A DNA stretch of 49,776 nt from Clostridiales bacterium UBA3680 (GCA_002372875.1 DFJD01000001.1:1-49776); one strand, 5' to 3'; positions 23,068 through 33,200 are shown, counted from the stretch's first letter. Notes: a model not told the origin generated them from the letters alone. Program-made: numbers and translations.

Positions 23068-24802
23068 AAAAATCACATATCTATTGTTTTCCTGTTTGTT
23101 CCTTTTAATGAGCAGTATGTCAACTGCATTTGCCTCACCTCAAAAAAGTGTTAGGGGTGTATGGATTTCGACGGTTGCGAATATTGATTACCCTACACGA
23201 CCCACTACAGATGCCTACGCTCTTAAAAAAGAGGCTGAAACAATGCTTAACAGATGTAAGGATATGGGTATAAATACCGTTTTCTTGCAAGTTAGGCCAT
23301 GCTGTGATGCCTACTACAAGTCTTCGATATATCCGTGGAGCGAGTTTCTTACAGGTTCACAGGGAATTGCTCCCGAGGATGGATTCGATCCGCTCACCTA
23401 TTGGGTTTCGGAGGCTCATCAACGAGGAATTGAGCTCCACGCATGGATAAATCCTTACAGAGTAACAAGAAACGGCTATAACAGCGATCTTAATTCACTT
23501 GCTGATGCAAGTCCAGCAAAACAGCATCCCGAGTATTGTATAAGGTATTCCAACGGTAACTATTTTTTTAATCCCGCCATGCCCGAGGTCAGAAGACTTC
23601 TTGTTGACGGTGCACTTGAAATAGTAAAAAATTATGATGTAGACGGAATACATATGGATGACTATTTTTATCCCGGAGAAGATATTGATGATGCTGCCGA
23701 CTATGCCGCTTACGGTGGTCCCCTATCCCTTGAGGATTGGAGAAGAGAAAATGTAAATATCTTAGTAAAAATGCTGCATGATGAGATAAAAGCTCTCGAC
23801 CCCGGAGTTGAATTCGGAATCAGTCCCTGCGGAGTATGGGACAATGGCGGAGAATACGGAAGTAATACAAGAGGAATGTCGGCATATTCGCAAATCTATG
23901 CCGATACAAGGAAATGGGCTCTTGAGGGATGGCTTGATTACATTTGCCCTCAGGTTTACTGGGAAATAGGCAACTACTACGCTGATTACGAAACCGTAAC
24001 AAAATGGTGGGCCGATACACTTCAAAATTCTCCCACCAAGCTTTATATAGGTATGGCAGCTTACAGAATAGCCGACGCACAGCCCGGTGAGATTTGGTAT
24101 GACGGAACTGCCTTAAGCGATGAATTCTTATTGAACGAAACTATACCAAAGGTCAGCGGAGAGGTAATGTTTACTTACTCAGACCTTGACGACAACCCCC
24201 TTATATACAACATTGTCTCCGAACATTTTAACGGAGAAGAACAATCCGAGCTTGTTGCACAGGCGGAGGCTGTAGCCGAACCCGGGCTTGTATATGAGGA
24301 TAGCGAGATAGTGACCGAAGATATTCAACCCGAAACAGAAGAATTATCTGAACCTGTGACCGAGGAAATTGTTTCCGAAACTGTTATAAAAGAAGAGCTT
24401 GTCGAAGAAACAACTTTTGATGTAAATAGAATTGTAAACACCGATAAGGTAAAAGTGCTTGTATACGTAGACGGACAGAAGATTGATTTTGCCGAAGAAC
24501 CTGTTGTTATAAACGGAAGAACAATGGTTCCTTTAAGAGGAGTTTTTGAAGCTATCGGGTCATCGGTGGATTGGAATAATTCCGACAGAAGGGTGACAGC
24601 ACTGCGAGATCGAACTAAAGTATCACTTGTTATCGGTGTTCCCGAAATAAGTGTTAACGATTCAAGCAAAATTAACCTTGATGTTGCACCTATAATAAGG
24701 AATAATTACACCTTTATTCCTTTAAGAGCGGTTTCGGAATCCTTCGGTCTTGAAGTTGGCTGGAATAATTCCAACCGAGTAGTAACGATATCAACCAGAT
24801 AG
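23060..24802 (+). CDS. exported GHL10-family glycoside hydrolase with copper-amine-oxidase-like domain
   Basis: A 580-residue secreted protein. A signal peptide (residues 1-25, ending AFA) is followed by a GHL10/DUF187 (alpha/beta)8 domain (about 30-400: RGVWISTVANIDYP, INTVFLQVRPCCDAYYKS, HAWINPYRVT, VDGIHMDDYFYPG). The Asp pair in HMDDYFYP (about 197-198) matches the expected catalytic region. Then comes a Glu/Val/Thr linker (about 400-465) and a copper-amine-oxidase N-terminal-like domain (about 468-580: NGRTMVPLRGVFEAIG and YTFIPLRAVSESFG), a cell-wall-related module in Clostridia. Family proteins such as YngK are thought to act on cell-wall or surface glycans. Overlaps rarA by 8 bases. 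Confidence 0.9.
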   Translation: MHKKITYLLFSCLFLLMSSMSTAFASPQKSVRGVWISTVANIDYPTRPTTDAYALKKEAETMLNRCKDMGINTVFLQVRPCCDAYYKSSIYPWSEFLTGSQGIAPEDGFDPLTYWVSEAHQRGIELHAWINPYRVTRNGYNSDLNSLADASPAKQHPEYCIRYSNGNYFFNPAMPEVRRLLVDGALEIVKNYDVDGIHMDDYFYPGEDIDDAADYAAYGGPLSLEDWRRENVNILVKMLHDEIKALDPGVEFGISPCGVWDNGGEYGSNTRGMSAYSQIYADTRKWALEGWLDYICPQVYWEIGNYYADYETVTKWWADTLQNSPTKLYIGMAAYRIADAQPGEIWYDGTALSDEFLLNETIPKVSGEVMFTYSDLDDNPLIYNIVSEHFNGEEQSELVAQAEAVAEPGLVYEDSEIVTEDIQPETEELSEPVTEEIVSETVIKEELVEETTFDVNRIVNTDKVKVLVYVDGQKIDFAEEPVVINGRTMVPLRGVFEAIGSSVDWNNSDRRVTALRDRTKVSLVIGVPEISVNDSSKINLDVAPIIRNNYTFIPLRAVSESFGLEVGWNNSNRVVTISTR

Positions 24803-24812
24803 GAGGACCAAG

Positions 24813-25634
24813 ATGGTCTGGGAAATTATTAAAACTATAATATTCGGAATTGTTGAGGGAATAACTGAGTGGCTGCCCATAAGCTCCACAGGGCATATTA
24901 TTTTGCTCGAGGAGCTTATAGGAAAGCTCCGAACAGAAGAATTTATGGAAATGTTTGATGTTCTTATTCAGCTCGGAGCAATAATGGCCATTGTTGTTAT
25001 ATATTTCAACAAACTCAATCCTTTTGATAAACGAAAGGATAAGAAGGAACGAAATCGTTCTATTAGGTTGTGGTGCAAGGTAATAGTTTCTTGTATACCT
25101 GCGGCTCTGATTGGCCTTCTTTTTGACGATATAATCGACAAATATCTTTTCAACCCTTTTGTTGTTGCTGTAATGCTTATCCTCTACGGAATAGCATTTA
25201 TTGTTGTCGAAAACAGACATACGGGCAAGAGCTTTAAGTACAGAGAGCTTGATAAGCTTCCCTATAAAACGGCATTTTTTATCGGAGTATTTCAGGTTTT
25301 AGCTCTTATTCCCGGTACATCTCGTTCGGGAGCCACTATTTTGGGAGGTATGCTCTTAGGTGCCTCAAGAAGCGTTTCGGCTGAATTTACCTTCTTTTTG
25401 GCAATACCCGTTATGCTTGGAGCGGGCTTGCTAAAGATAGTGAAATTCGGTTTCAATTTTACTGTGATCGAGATCATTATTCTTCTTATCGGAATGCTTG
25501 TATCCTTTGGAGTTTCCTACCTTGCAGTTAAGTTCTTGATGAATTACATCAAGAAAAACGATTTTAAGATTTTTGGCTTTTACAGAATAGCGCTTGGCTG
25601 TGTTGTACTTATATATTTTATTTTTATAAGATAA
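24813..25634 (+). CDS. uppP: undecaprenyl-diphosphatase UppP (BacA)
   Basis: A 273-residue membrane enzyme that converts undecaprenyl diphosphate to the monophosphate lipid carrier for peptidoglycan synthesis; excess gives bacitracin resistance. Motif one EGITEWLPISSTGHIIL lies at residues 13-29, motif two PGTSRSGATI at about 168-177; both hold catalytic Glu, Ser and Arg residues. Eight membrane segments are expected. It starts 10 bases after the glycosidase gene with AGGAGG upstream, so the two are cotranscribed, which fits a joint envelope role. Confidence 0.97.
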   Translation: MVWEIIKTIIFGIVEGITEWLPISSTGHIILLEELIGKLRTEEFMEMFDVLIQLGAIMAIVVIYFNKLNPFDKRKDKKERNRSIRLWCKVIVSCIPAALIGLLFDDIIDKYLFNPFVVAVMLILYGIAFIVVENRHTGKSFKYRELDKLPYKTAFFIGVFQVLALIPGTSRSGATILGGMLLGASRSVSAEFTFFLAIPVMLGAGLLKIVKFGFNFTVIEIIILLIGMLVSFGVSYLAVKFLMNYIKKNDFKIFGFYRIALGCVVLIYFIFIR

Positions 25635-25692
25635 AAACAAACGATTTCTCAAATATTATTATAACCATTGAATAAAAAAAGTAAAAAAACAC

Positions 25693-25721
25693 TTGCATTT
25701 ACTCTCTGTTTATGCTATACT
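25693..25721 (+). promoter_or_regulatory. rpmE promoter
   Basis: TTGCAT (25693-25698), 17 bases, TATACT (25716-25721), with the rpmE ATG 62 bases further on. No clear terminator follows uppP, so read-through may add to rpmE expression. Confidence 0.65.
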
Positions 25722-25783
25722 ACCCCTCGTACACGCAAGAGATGCCAAAATGTATCTCAATATAAAAGAAAGAGGTGTAATCA

Positions 25784-25984
25784 ATGAAGGAAGGAATCCA
25801 TCCCACATATTTTCAGGCTAAGGTAAGATGCAACTGCGGGAATGAGTTTGTTCTTGGTTCAACAAAAGAAGAGATCAGAGTCGAAGTTTGCTCTAAGTGC
25901 CATCCCTTCTATACGGGTCAGCAGAAGATAAATGATGCCGGTGGCAGAGTTGACAAGTTCAACAAAAAATACGGCAGAAAGTAA
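25784..25984 (+). CDS. rpmE: 50S ribosomal protein L31 (zinc type)
   Basis: A 66-residue L31. It has KEGIHPTYFQAKVRCNCGNEF and VCSKCHPFYTGQQK; the cysteines CNC at 16-18 and CSKC at 36-39 mark the zinc-binding form. The C-terminal AGGRVDKFNKKYGRK is typical. Preceded by GAAAGAGGTG. A terminator follows at once, so it is largely a single-gene transcript. Confidence 0.97.
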   Translation: MKEGIHPTYFQAKVRCNCGNEFVLGSTKEEIRVEVCSKCHPFYTGQQKINDAGGRVDKFNKKYGRK

Positions 25985-25993
25985 TGATAAAAC

Positions 25994-26026
25994 AGTCCGT
26001 TCTTCTGAGAATGGACTTTTTCTTTT
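25994..26026 (+). terminator. terminator after rpmE
   Basis: AGTCCGTTCT (25994-26003) pairs with AGAATGGACT (26008-26017) through one G-T pair, loop TCTG, followed by TTTTTCTTTT. It lies ten bases past the rpmE stop. Confidence 0.85.
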
Positions 26027-26052
26027 ATTCAATATTCGAAAGGAGAATACGC

Positions 26053-26421
26053 ATGCTTGTTTTATCGCTGTCAGACGTTTTAGCTGCTGCTGCTGTCTCT
26101 TTGATGGTAACAATATTTATTAACGGAATTATAAACGTAAGAAAAAGCCTCGCTAATGTCTACGCTATTATTTCCGCAATGAAAGACGGGGCTTCAGATG
26201 TGACAGAAAAATGTTATGTTATTTTTCCTATAAAAGACCTTGATTTTAAAGGGGAAAAAATATCAAGAGGAAACAGAGTAAGAATAAAAACGAAAACAGA
26301 TGTAGATATAGAGGGTATATTTATAGGCGGAAATTCGCAAAATATGGTTTGCATAAAAACAAGCAAACATGTTATAGCCCATGAGCTTAAAAATATATCC
26401 GAAATTATAAAATTAAGCTGA
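26053..26421 (+). CDS. hypothetical small membrane-anchored protein
   Basis: A 122-residue protein. One N-terminal membrane helix (about residues 4-25) is followed by a soluble part with beta strands (KCYVIFPIKDLDFKGEKIS, RIKTKTDVDIEGIFIGGN, NMVCIKTSKHVI), which suggests a small SH3- or PRC-barrel-like fold; that is inference. ATG 26053 has AAAGGAG nine bases before it; an upstream in-frame ATG at 25984 would run through the rpmE terminator. Its stop overlaps the next start (TGATG), so it is coupled to the PAP2 phosphatase. No family recognised. Confidence 0.65.
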   Translation: MLVLSLSDVLAAAAVSLMVTIFINGIINVRKSLANVYAIISAMKDGASDVTEKCYVIFPIKDLDFKGEKISRGNRVRIKTKTDVDIEGIFIGGNSQNMVCIKTSKHVIAHELKNISEIIKLS

Positions 26422-26912
26422 TGAATGCTCTAAAAGCTTTTGATATAAAACTGTTTTATGTATTTTACGGCCTTGCGGATAAAAATAAAAAGAGAGAAGC
26501 ATTTTTTTTGGCGGTGGCGGAATATTCGGAGTATTTTTTTTACGCGATTTATTTTTTTGAGCTTTTATTGGCTTTTTTCTGTAATCGTCCGTTTTTGCCT
26601 CGACTTATTATTTTTCCTTTTTTTGCAATGGTATGCAATCTTTTGTTAAGAAGGGCAATAAATGCAAAAAGACCGTTTATACTTTTAAAAATAAACAATA
26701 AATCAAAACACAAAGCAAATGGGTCTTTTCCCAGCAATCATGCCACAGCGGCAATGATAATTGCACTGTCTGCGGTTAAAGCATTGTCAGTGTGGATTTT
26801 TATCCCTTTAGCCGTTTTAACGGGTATAAGCAGAATAGTTGTAGGAGCTCATTTTCCGAAGGATGTTTTGGCAGGCTGGATAATTGCGTTTGCTTTTTTT
26901 ATCTTAATGTAA
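26421..26912 (+). CDS. PAP2-family membrane phosphatase
   Basis: A 163-residue phosphatase of the PAP2/undecaprenyl-diphosphatase type. The three motifs are visible: RRAINAKRPF (motif 1), GSFPSNHATAAM (motif 2, with Asn in place of the usual Gly of PSGH) and SRIVVGAHFPKDVLAG (motif 3, with His and Asp). Five or six membrane segments surround them. It probably dephosphorylates a lipid carrier or phosphatidate on the outer face of the membrane. Together with uppP, 800 bases upstream, it gives this stretch two possible carrier-lipid phosphatases. Confidence 0.88.
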   Translation: MNALKAFDIKLFYVFYGLADKNKKREAFFLAVAEYSEYFFYAIYFFELLLAFFCNRPFLPRLIIFPFFAMVCNLLLRRAINAKRPFILLKINNKSKHKANGSFPSNHATAAMIIALSAVKALSVWIFIPLAVLTGISRIVVGAHFPKDVLAGWIIAFAFFILM

Positions 26913-26931
26913 GCCTGTTTTAAGGTATATG

Positions 26932-26975
26932 AAAAAGCACCGTATTTTCTTAAAAAGATAACACGGTGCTTTTTT
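26932..26975. terminator. bidirectional terminator between PAP2 and TetR genes
   Basis: AAAAAGCACCGT (26932-26943) and ACGGTGCTTTTTT (from 26963) form a stem with T runs on both strands. It serves the plus-strand PAP2 transcript and the converging minus-strand TetR gene, which ends at 26980. Confidence 0.85.
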
Positions 26976-26979
26976 GTTG

Positions 26980-27552
26980 TTACTTCTGTGCGAGCCTTAC
27001 TTGATTTTCAAACTGATTAAGCATTACGGTAAGCATCTGCGCTACTTTTTCAGTTGGAGTATAGGAATACTTTTTAAGCCAACCACCTATTACTCCAAGA
27101 CATCCGTATAAACAAAAATCAGCCATTATGTTAATTTTTGTATTAACTCTTTCTTCGGAACCGGAGCCGAAATACATTATTTTGCTGCCTATAATGCTCA
27201 TTATTTTTTCGGTAAATTTTATGTCTCCGTCAGGCCCGAGCAAAACCGTAAAAATGTCTTTGTTTTTACGGGCAAATTCAAGAGCCTCGTAAACTCTGTC
27301 GTATAGATCATCCTTAGGGAGATTGTCAAATATTCCTATCAGTTCCTCTTCAATTTTTCTTTCTATGCTTTCAAGAATATCGTTTACACCGTTGTAATGT
27401 AAATAAAATGTTCCTCTGTTCACACCGGCTCTGTCGGTAACATCCTTAACAAGAATTTTATTAAGCGGCTTTTCGAGTAACAGTTCGATATAGGCGTTTT
27501 CAAGCATATTTATCGACCGCTGAACTCTTTTGTCTTTAATATTTCCTTTCAT
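26980..27552 (-). CDS. TetR-family transcriptional regulator
   Basis: A 190-residue TetR/AcrR regulator. The helix-turn-helix is in residues 8-55: RVQRSINMLENAYIELL, ILVKDVTDRAGVNRGTFYLHYNG. The C-terminal part is an all-helical ligand domain of the TetR_C_7/YbiH-like kind. It is divergent from the MMPL exporter gene, with 289 bases between; TetR repressors next to exporters usually control them. A pair of 12-base direct repeats near its own start is a candidate operator. Confidence 0.9.
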   Translation of the reverse strand: MKGNIKDKRVQRSINMLENAYIELLLEKPLNKILVKDVTDRAGVNRGTFYLHYNGVNDILESIERKIEEELIGIFDNLPKDDLYDRVYEALEFARKNKDIFTVLLGPDGDIKFTEKIMSIIGSKIMYFGSGSEERVNTKINIMADFCLYGCLGVIGGWLKKYSYTPTEKVAQMLTVMLNQFENQVRLAQK

Positions 27553-27622
27553 AACGATTTCCTTTCCTTAGAATACATTGATAAAAAAACTATAAATATG
27601 CAACAAATTTTCAATAAATGAC

Positions 27623-27657
27623 TATAATTCTACTGCTTAAAATAGTATAATTCTACT
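27623..27657. repeat. 12-base direct repeats, candidate TetR operator
   Basis: TATAATTCTACT occurs at 27623-27634 and again, identical, at 27646-27657. The 23-base period puts the copies about two helical turns apart on one face of the DNA. The second copy is inside a near-palindrome, TAGTATAATTCTA. They lie 71-105 bases from the TetR start and about 185 from the MMPL start. Read on the minus strand, the repeats contain TATACT- and TATAGT-like -10 sequences, so binding could also control tetR. Confidence 0.45.
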
Positions 27658-27788
27658 TAAATTATAGGGGAATCAGAGTGTAAAGTCAAGAACATTTTAT
27701 TGTATTATAATGCATATTTTTATATGGTTTGTCTAATTTATAATTATCTTCGATAATAAACAGTTTTTATAAATTTATTTATTGCTTA

Positions 27789-27818
27789 TTGACGGTATTG
27801 TGATAAAATAAGTATATT
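27789..27818 (+). promoter_or_regulatory. promoter of the MMPL operon
   Basis: TTGACG (27789-27794), 18 bases, TATATT (27813-27818), 23 bases before the ATG at 27842; GAGAGG (27829-27834) is the ribosome binding site. The rest of the 289-base gap holds the direct repeats and AT-rich sequence. Confidence 0.6.
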
Positions 27819-27841
27819 ATGAATTATGAGAGGCGACTGAC

Positions 27842-30298
27842 ATGGAAAAATTTTCCGCCTTTGTTGTTAACAGCAGAAAGGCCTTTTATGTTATTTTTAT
27901 TATAATCAGTATTTTTTGTGTTTTTTGGATGTCCAAGGTTAAGGTAAATAACGATATTGCATCTTATCTTCCCGAAACCACCGAAACAAAAAAAGGTATT
28001 AATCTTATGGATACGGAATTCAAAACATATCCCGCTGTTTCGGTAATGGTCTCAAATATAACCTTTGATGAGGCTGAAGCACTTATAGATAAGATCAAAA
28101 ATATTGAGGGTGTAAGAGATGTAAAACTTGAAAATGATGATGAGCACTATAAAGGCTCGGAGGCTCTTTTTGAGGTTACTTTAACATACACTTCCACCGA
28201 TGAGCTTGATAAACAGCTTGATTGTTGCGAGGAAATAAAAAATGAGCTTTCTATGTACGATGTGTATGTTTATTCCGATTCGATAGATGACACTCCGCGA
28301 AAGCTTGCAAAGCAAATGAATATTATTCTTGTGCTTGCATTTATAACTATCATTCTGGTGCTTTTGTTTACGTCTTCATCATTTACAGAAGTTCCCATAT
28401 ACATAACCGTTTTTGGTGTTGCGGCCATAATGAACAAGGGTACAAATTTTTTTATGGGAGAAATATCTTATATTTCCAATTCCATAGCGGTTGTTTTGCA
28501 GCTTGCCCTTGCAATAGACTACTCAATCATTATGTCGCATCGTTTTGATGAAGAGAAAAAGACAAAAACGCCCTATGAGGCTATAGTAGCCGCACTTTCA
28601 AAGGCGATACTTGAAATAAGCTCATCATGTCTTACCACCGTATCCGGACTTGCGGCCCTTATTATGATGCAACTTAGAGTAGGTGCCGATATGGGACTTG
28701 TGCTTTGTAAGGCGATACTGTGTTCATTGCTTTGTGTTTTTTTTCTTATGCCGGGACTTTTGCTCACGTTTTCTAAGAGTATAGACAAAACAAAGCACAG
28801 ATCTTTTGTGCCTAAAATAAGCCTTCTTAGCCGTTTTGTTTACAAAATGAGATATATATTCCCCATTGTATTTGCCGTTGCAGCCATTGGGGGAGCTGTG
28901 CTGTCAAATCTTATGCAGTACAGTTTCGATCAGAAGGATTTTCCCGTGAACCACGAAACAGAATCCTCCATAGCACACAAAAAAATAAATGAGACCTTCG
29001 GCATAAAGCATCAGCTTGCTGTTATCGTGCCCGGTAGGGATTATGACAAACAAACCGCACTTATAAATAAAATATCTTCACTTGAACACATAACAGGAGC
29101 TATAGGTATAGCAAATCAAGAAGCAAAAAATGGTTATATGATATCCGACAAACTTAACGCCAGAGAGTTTGCTGATATGATGGATATGTCGTTTTCAACT
29201 TCAAAGTTGCTTTATCAGGCCTACGGAGTTGATAATGAGCAGTATAGCGCAATTTTTGGAGATATAGATGATTATCGTATTACCGTAATAGATATGATAA
29301 AGTTTATACATGAAAAAATGGACTACGGAGTGATCGATCTTGATGATGATGATGAACAAGAACTCAATGACAGCTATGATGATCTGATTGATGGACAGGA
29401 ACAGCTTGAAGGGAAAAATTACTCAAGAATTGTGTTTACTTATGATACAGAGGTTGAATCCGAACAGTCCTATGAGCTTCTTGATAATGTTCATCAAATA
29501 ACCAATGGGTATTATCCTGATGCACTCATATCTTGTTATACTCAAAATGCCAAAGATCTTAAAGAGTCTTTTGTGCTTGACAGTATTAAAATAAGCATAA
29601 TAACAGCCCTTGTTGTTTTTCTTATACTTATGTTTACCTTTCGTTCCGTATCCTTGCCTTTTATATTGGTTGCAACGATACAAAGCAGTATTTGGATAAA
29701 TTTTTCGATCCCTTATATAACGGGTACTCATCTTTACTTTATAGGTTACCTTGTTGTAAGTTCTATACAAATGGGCGCAACTATTGATTATGCCATAGTT
29801 CTTACCAACAGGTATGTAACACTCAGAGAAGGAAAAAATGCAAAAGAAACGATTTTGCAATCTTTAAACGAAGCATTTCCCACCATACTTACATCGGGAA
29901 GTATTCTTACTGTAGCAGGCTTTTTGGTAGGAGCTATTGCCACCGATCCCGTAATTTCGGGTTTGGGCGTTTCGTTGGGAAGAGGAACCGCAATTTCCAT
30001 ACTTCTTGTTATGTTTATTCTTCCTCAGCTTCTTGTACTCTTTGATAAGATAATAGCGATGACCTATTTTAATATCAAGACACCTGAACGATTTAAAATG
30101 ACAGCTGTAAACACGAAAGGTCTTATATATACAAACGGACATATAAGAGGTTACGTGAACGGATATATAGACGGAAATTTTTCGGGATTGATAAGAGGTA
30201 CAGCCGATATACGATCGAGAGCGGGAACTGAAATATCTGTAGAAAAAGATGAGCAAAAAGATAAAGAGGAAAAGGAGAATGAAGAAAATGAGAATTAA
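27842..30298 (+). CDS. MMPL/RND-type membrane transporter
   Basis: An 818-residue exporter of the MMPL branch of the RND superfamily. Two matching halves each have one membrane helix, a large external loop and a five-helix bundle: helices at about 12-32 and 160-315, then at about 338-360 and 580-735. Conserved inner helix motifs include ALAIDYSIIMSHRFDEE and QMGATIDYAIVLTNRY, with the Asp of the proton relay in each (AIDYS, TIDYA). The C-terminal tail (about 745-818) has short Gly-spaced repeats (GHIRGYVNGYIDGNFSG), then a Glu/Lys-rich end. It probably moves a lipid or other envelope component, powered by protons. It overlaps the start of the next gene and is probably repressed by the divergent TetR. 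Confidence 0.9.
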   Translation: MEKFSAFVVNSRKAFYVIFIIISIFCVFWMSKVKVNNDIASYLPETTETKKGINLMDTEFKTYPAVSVMVSNITFDEAEALIDKIKNIEGVRDVKLENDDEHYKGSEALFEVTLTYTSTDELDKQLDCCEEIKNELSMYDVYVYSDSIDDTPRKLAKQMNIILVLAFITIILVLLFTSSSFTEVPIYITVFGVAAIMNKGTNFFMGEISYISNSIAVVLQLALAIDYSIIMSHRFDEEKKTKTPYEAIVAALSKAILEISSSCLTTVSGLAALIMMQLRVGADMGLVLCKAILCSLLCVFFLMPGLLLTFSKSIDKTKHRSFVPKISLLSRFVYKMRYIFPIVFAVAAIGGAVLSNLMQYSFDQKDFPVNHETESSIAHKKINETFGIKHQLAVIVPGRDYDKQTALINKISSLEHITGAIGIANQEAKNGYMISDKLNAREFADMMDMSFSTSKLLYQAYGVDNEQYSAIFGDIDDYRITVIDMIKFIHEKMDYGVIDLDDDDEQELNDSYDDLIDGQEQLEGKNYSRIVFTYDTEVESEQSYELLDNVHQITNGYYPDALISCYTQNAKDLKESFVLDSIKISIITALVVFLILMFTFRSVSLPFILVATIQSSIWINFSIPYITGTHLYFIGYLVVSSIQMGATIDYAIVLTNRYVTLREGKNAKETILQSLNEAFPTILTSGSILTVAGFLVGAIATDPVISGLGVSLGRGTAISILLVMFILPQLLVLFDKIIAMTYFNIKTPERFKMTAVNTKGLIYTNGHIRGYVNGYIDGNFSGLIRGTADIRSRAGTEISVEKDEQKDKEEKENEENEN

Positions 30299-33200
30299 AA
30301 AAATATTAAGCTTGTTTTTCATCGTGATATTTGTATTCAATTCCCTTGACCTTGCATTCACCGATACTGCTTCAAATGTTATAACGAGCAAAAACGATCT
30401 TATACAGCTTGCTAAAAACTGTACAAATGACAAATATTCAAAAGGGAGAGAATTCATTCTCCTTAATGATATCGATATGCAGGATACAGAGTTTACACCT
30501 ATTGCACTGTTTTGCGGCACATTTAACGGAAACGGCCATACGGTCAAAAACATAGTGCTAAAAACCGAGGGCGAGGATACAGGTTTTATAACAAGAATAG
30601 ATAAGGATGCCATTGTAAAGGATCTTAACATTGAGGGTACCTTTGAAACAAAATCTGTAGAAAACAAAGATGTTAGCGTAGTTGATACAGTAAATACTAT
30701 TATTTCCAATGCGGGCTTCAAAAATGAATTTGACGGTCTCAATACCGATATAAATGGAGCAATAGGGGGTATTTGTGCTACAAATTACGGAAAAATAATA
30801 AACTGTAAATTTAACGGAAAAATATCCGGTGTTACGGGAGTCGGTGGAATTGTCGGCACAAACAAAGTTGAGGGTATTATCGATAATTGCACAAATGAAG
30901 CCGAAATAGACGGAGAAAGTATGGTAGGTGGAATTGTCGGAAAAAATCTCGGAAGAATAAGAAATTGTAAAAATTCGGGAGTTATTTGTAAGGAAATATC
31001 AGAAAACGGAGCAAACGTAGGGGGAATAGCAGGTTATAACGACGGTGTGGTTGAATTTTGCTCAAACAACGGCAATGTCGGCTATAAGGGCATAGGAATA
31101 AATGTTGGAGGAATATGTGGAAAACAGAGCGGAGAGCTGAAAGAAAACATTAATTATGCAGCTGTTACGGGAAATAAAAATGTAGGCGGTATCGTTGGAA
31201 TGTTTATTCCCTATGCTGACAGTGATACTGTGGTCGATCAAATAAAAAATGACATTAAAAACGAAAAGGAAGATATAGAGGATGATATCGATGAAATAGA
31301 AGATAAGCTTATAGATAAAATAGATGACCTTTTCGACGGAAACGGTACATTATCAAGATTGTTTGATGATGAGGGTGTCGAGGGGATCCTATCTCCGGAC
31401 GGACCTCTTGTAAAAAACAGAACCGCAATAGCCGATTCCATAGTAAGGGCACTCGATTCCTATACCCGGAGAGCAGACAAAAATACGGCTTCTGTTGCTT
31501 CCTCCTTTGATAAGATTGCCAATGCAATAGATAATTTTACAAACAGAACAACAAACTCAATAGATAAGCTTGCCGATTCGGTTGACAAGTTGAACGAAAA
31601 AACAGGCGAAAATATGGATAAAATATCCGACTCGGTTAGCGACACCGCTGAAAATGCCCAAAAAAATGCCGATAGGATAACCGATAATGTAGACTCAGCC
31701 GTTGAACACAGAAATGATGCTTTAGACAGTATTTCATCCGATATATCATCCGCTGTGGAAAACGCAAATGATGTTGCAAACAGTGTTGCCGACGATATTT
31801 CTTCCGTAGCCGATAACAGTAATTCAGTAGCAAACAGAGTTGCGGATTCGGTAGAATCAGCTGTAAGCAATGCGAACAACGCAGTAAACAAAGCAACGGA
31901 TTCCGCAGTATCACTTACAGACAGTACAAAAAACGATTTATCAAGACTTAACGACTCTCTGACAGATGCGGTGGATTCGGCAAGAGATGCCATTGAAAAT
32001 GTTGACGAAACAAACGATAAGGTAAGAGATATTCTTGATACACTCTCTCGAGCTGCCGAACAAACGGGTGAAAGCCGTGCCAAACTTTTAGACGAGGCAA
32101 AAAATAAACTGAGTGATATAGATATATCAGCTCTTGATAAATTGCTTGAGTCTATGACGGCGGCAAATGCTTCCGTAACCCAAACGATCAACAGCCTGAA
32201 CAAAGAACTGGCAAATGTATCCGAAGAAGCAAGAAGGGCTGTAATTGAACCTCTCGAGAAAAAACTAAAGGCAATAGAAGAGGCTGAGAAATACATTGCC
32301 GATGCAAAACGAAATCTTCTTGAAAAAATACAAAAAATCAGGGATATGATAGACTCACTAAGCGTTCAAGCGGAAAGTGAGTTGTATACGGAAAATGACG
32401 CCGAAGAAAATTCGCCCGAAGATCCCGCTGAATCATCCGAGTCGGCTTTTGCCGATTTGTTTATTCAAAATGTATATGCTTCGGAAAACGATGATGAAAA
32501 CAAAGAACGTGAAGACAGTCATTTAAGAACAATTACAGATAAAGTATTAGATGGAGAAAGCATAGAAGATGCCATAAGAGACGTTGTTAACATTGAGCTT
32601 GACCTTGACAGAACAATAGGCGGTGAAAAAGCTGATAATGCCGTTATAAAACACAGTATAAATATGGGCACGGTATATGCCGACAAATACTGTGGGGGAG
32701 TAGCAGGTTTTATGGGTGCGGAGGCTCTCTTTAAAGAGGGCGAAGAATTGACCTTTACAGACGGAACTCCCGTAACAGACGGTATGCAGATCAAAGCTGT
32801 AATAAACGGATGTATTGATTGTGGAGAAGAAACATCAAAGGGCGATTATGTAGGCGGTATAACAGGAAGCTTTGACATGGGTACAGTCAAAAACTGTCTT
32901 GCCTTGGGTAAGGTCGTAAGTAAAAGCGGAAGTTATGCCGGAGGTATTACGGGTTCTTCGATAGCCGATATAAAAAACTGTATATCAATGGCGGAAATAT
33001 CCGCACTGAATGATATAGGAGGTATAGCAGGTAAGGCTGAGAATATCACGCTTTGTTATGCACTTCCCACAATTAGTGTAAATGCTGACAGAGTAGGAGC
33101 TATAGCAGGCTCACTTAGCGGAGAGGCCAAATATAACTATTACATTGATGAAGGATTGGGAGGAATATCGGGTGCCGGTTATGACGGTGCGGCAGATCCG

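Noticed and set aside
31460..32296. A 278-codon Ser/Leu-rich frame on the minus strand
   Set aside because: It mirrors the low-complexity Asp/Ser/Ala stalk of the giant surface protein; its openness follows from that repeated codon usage.
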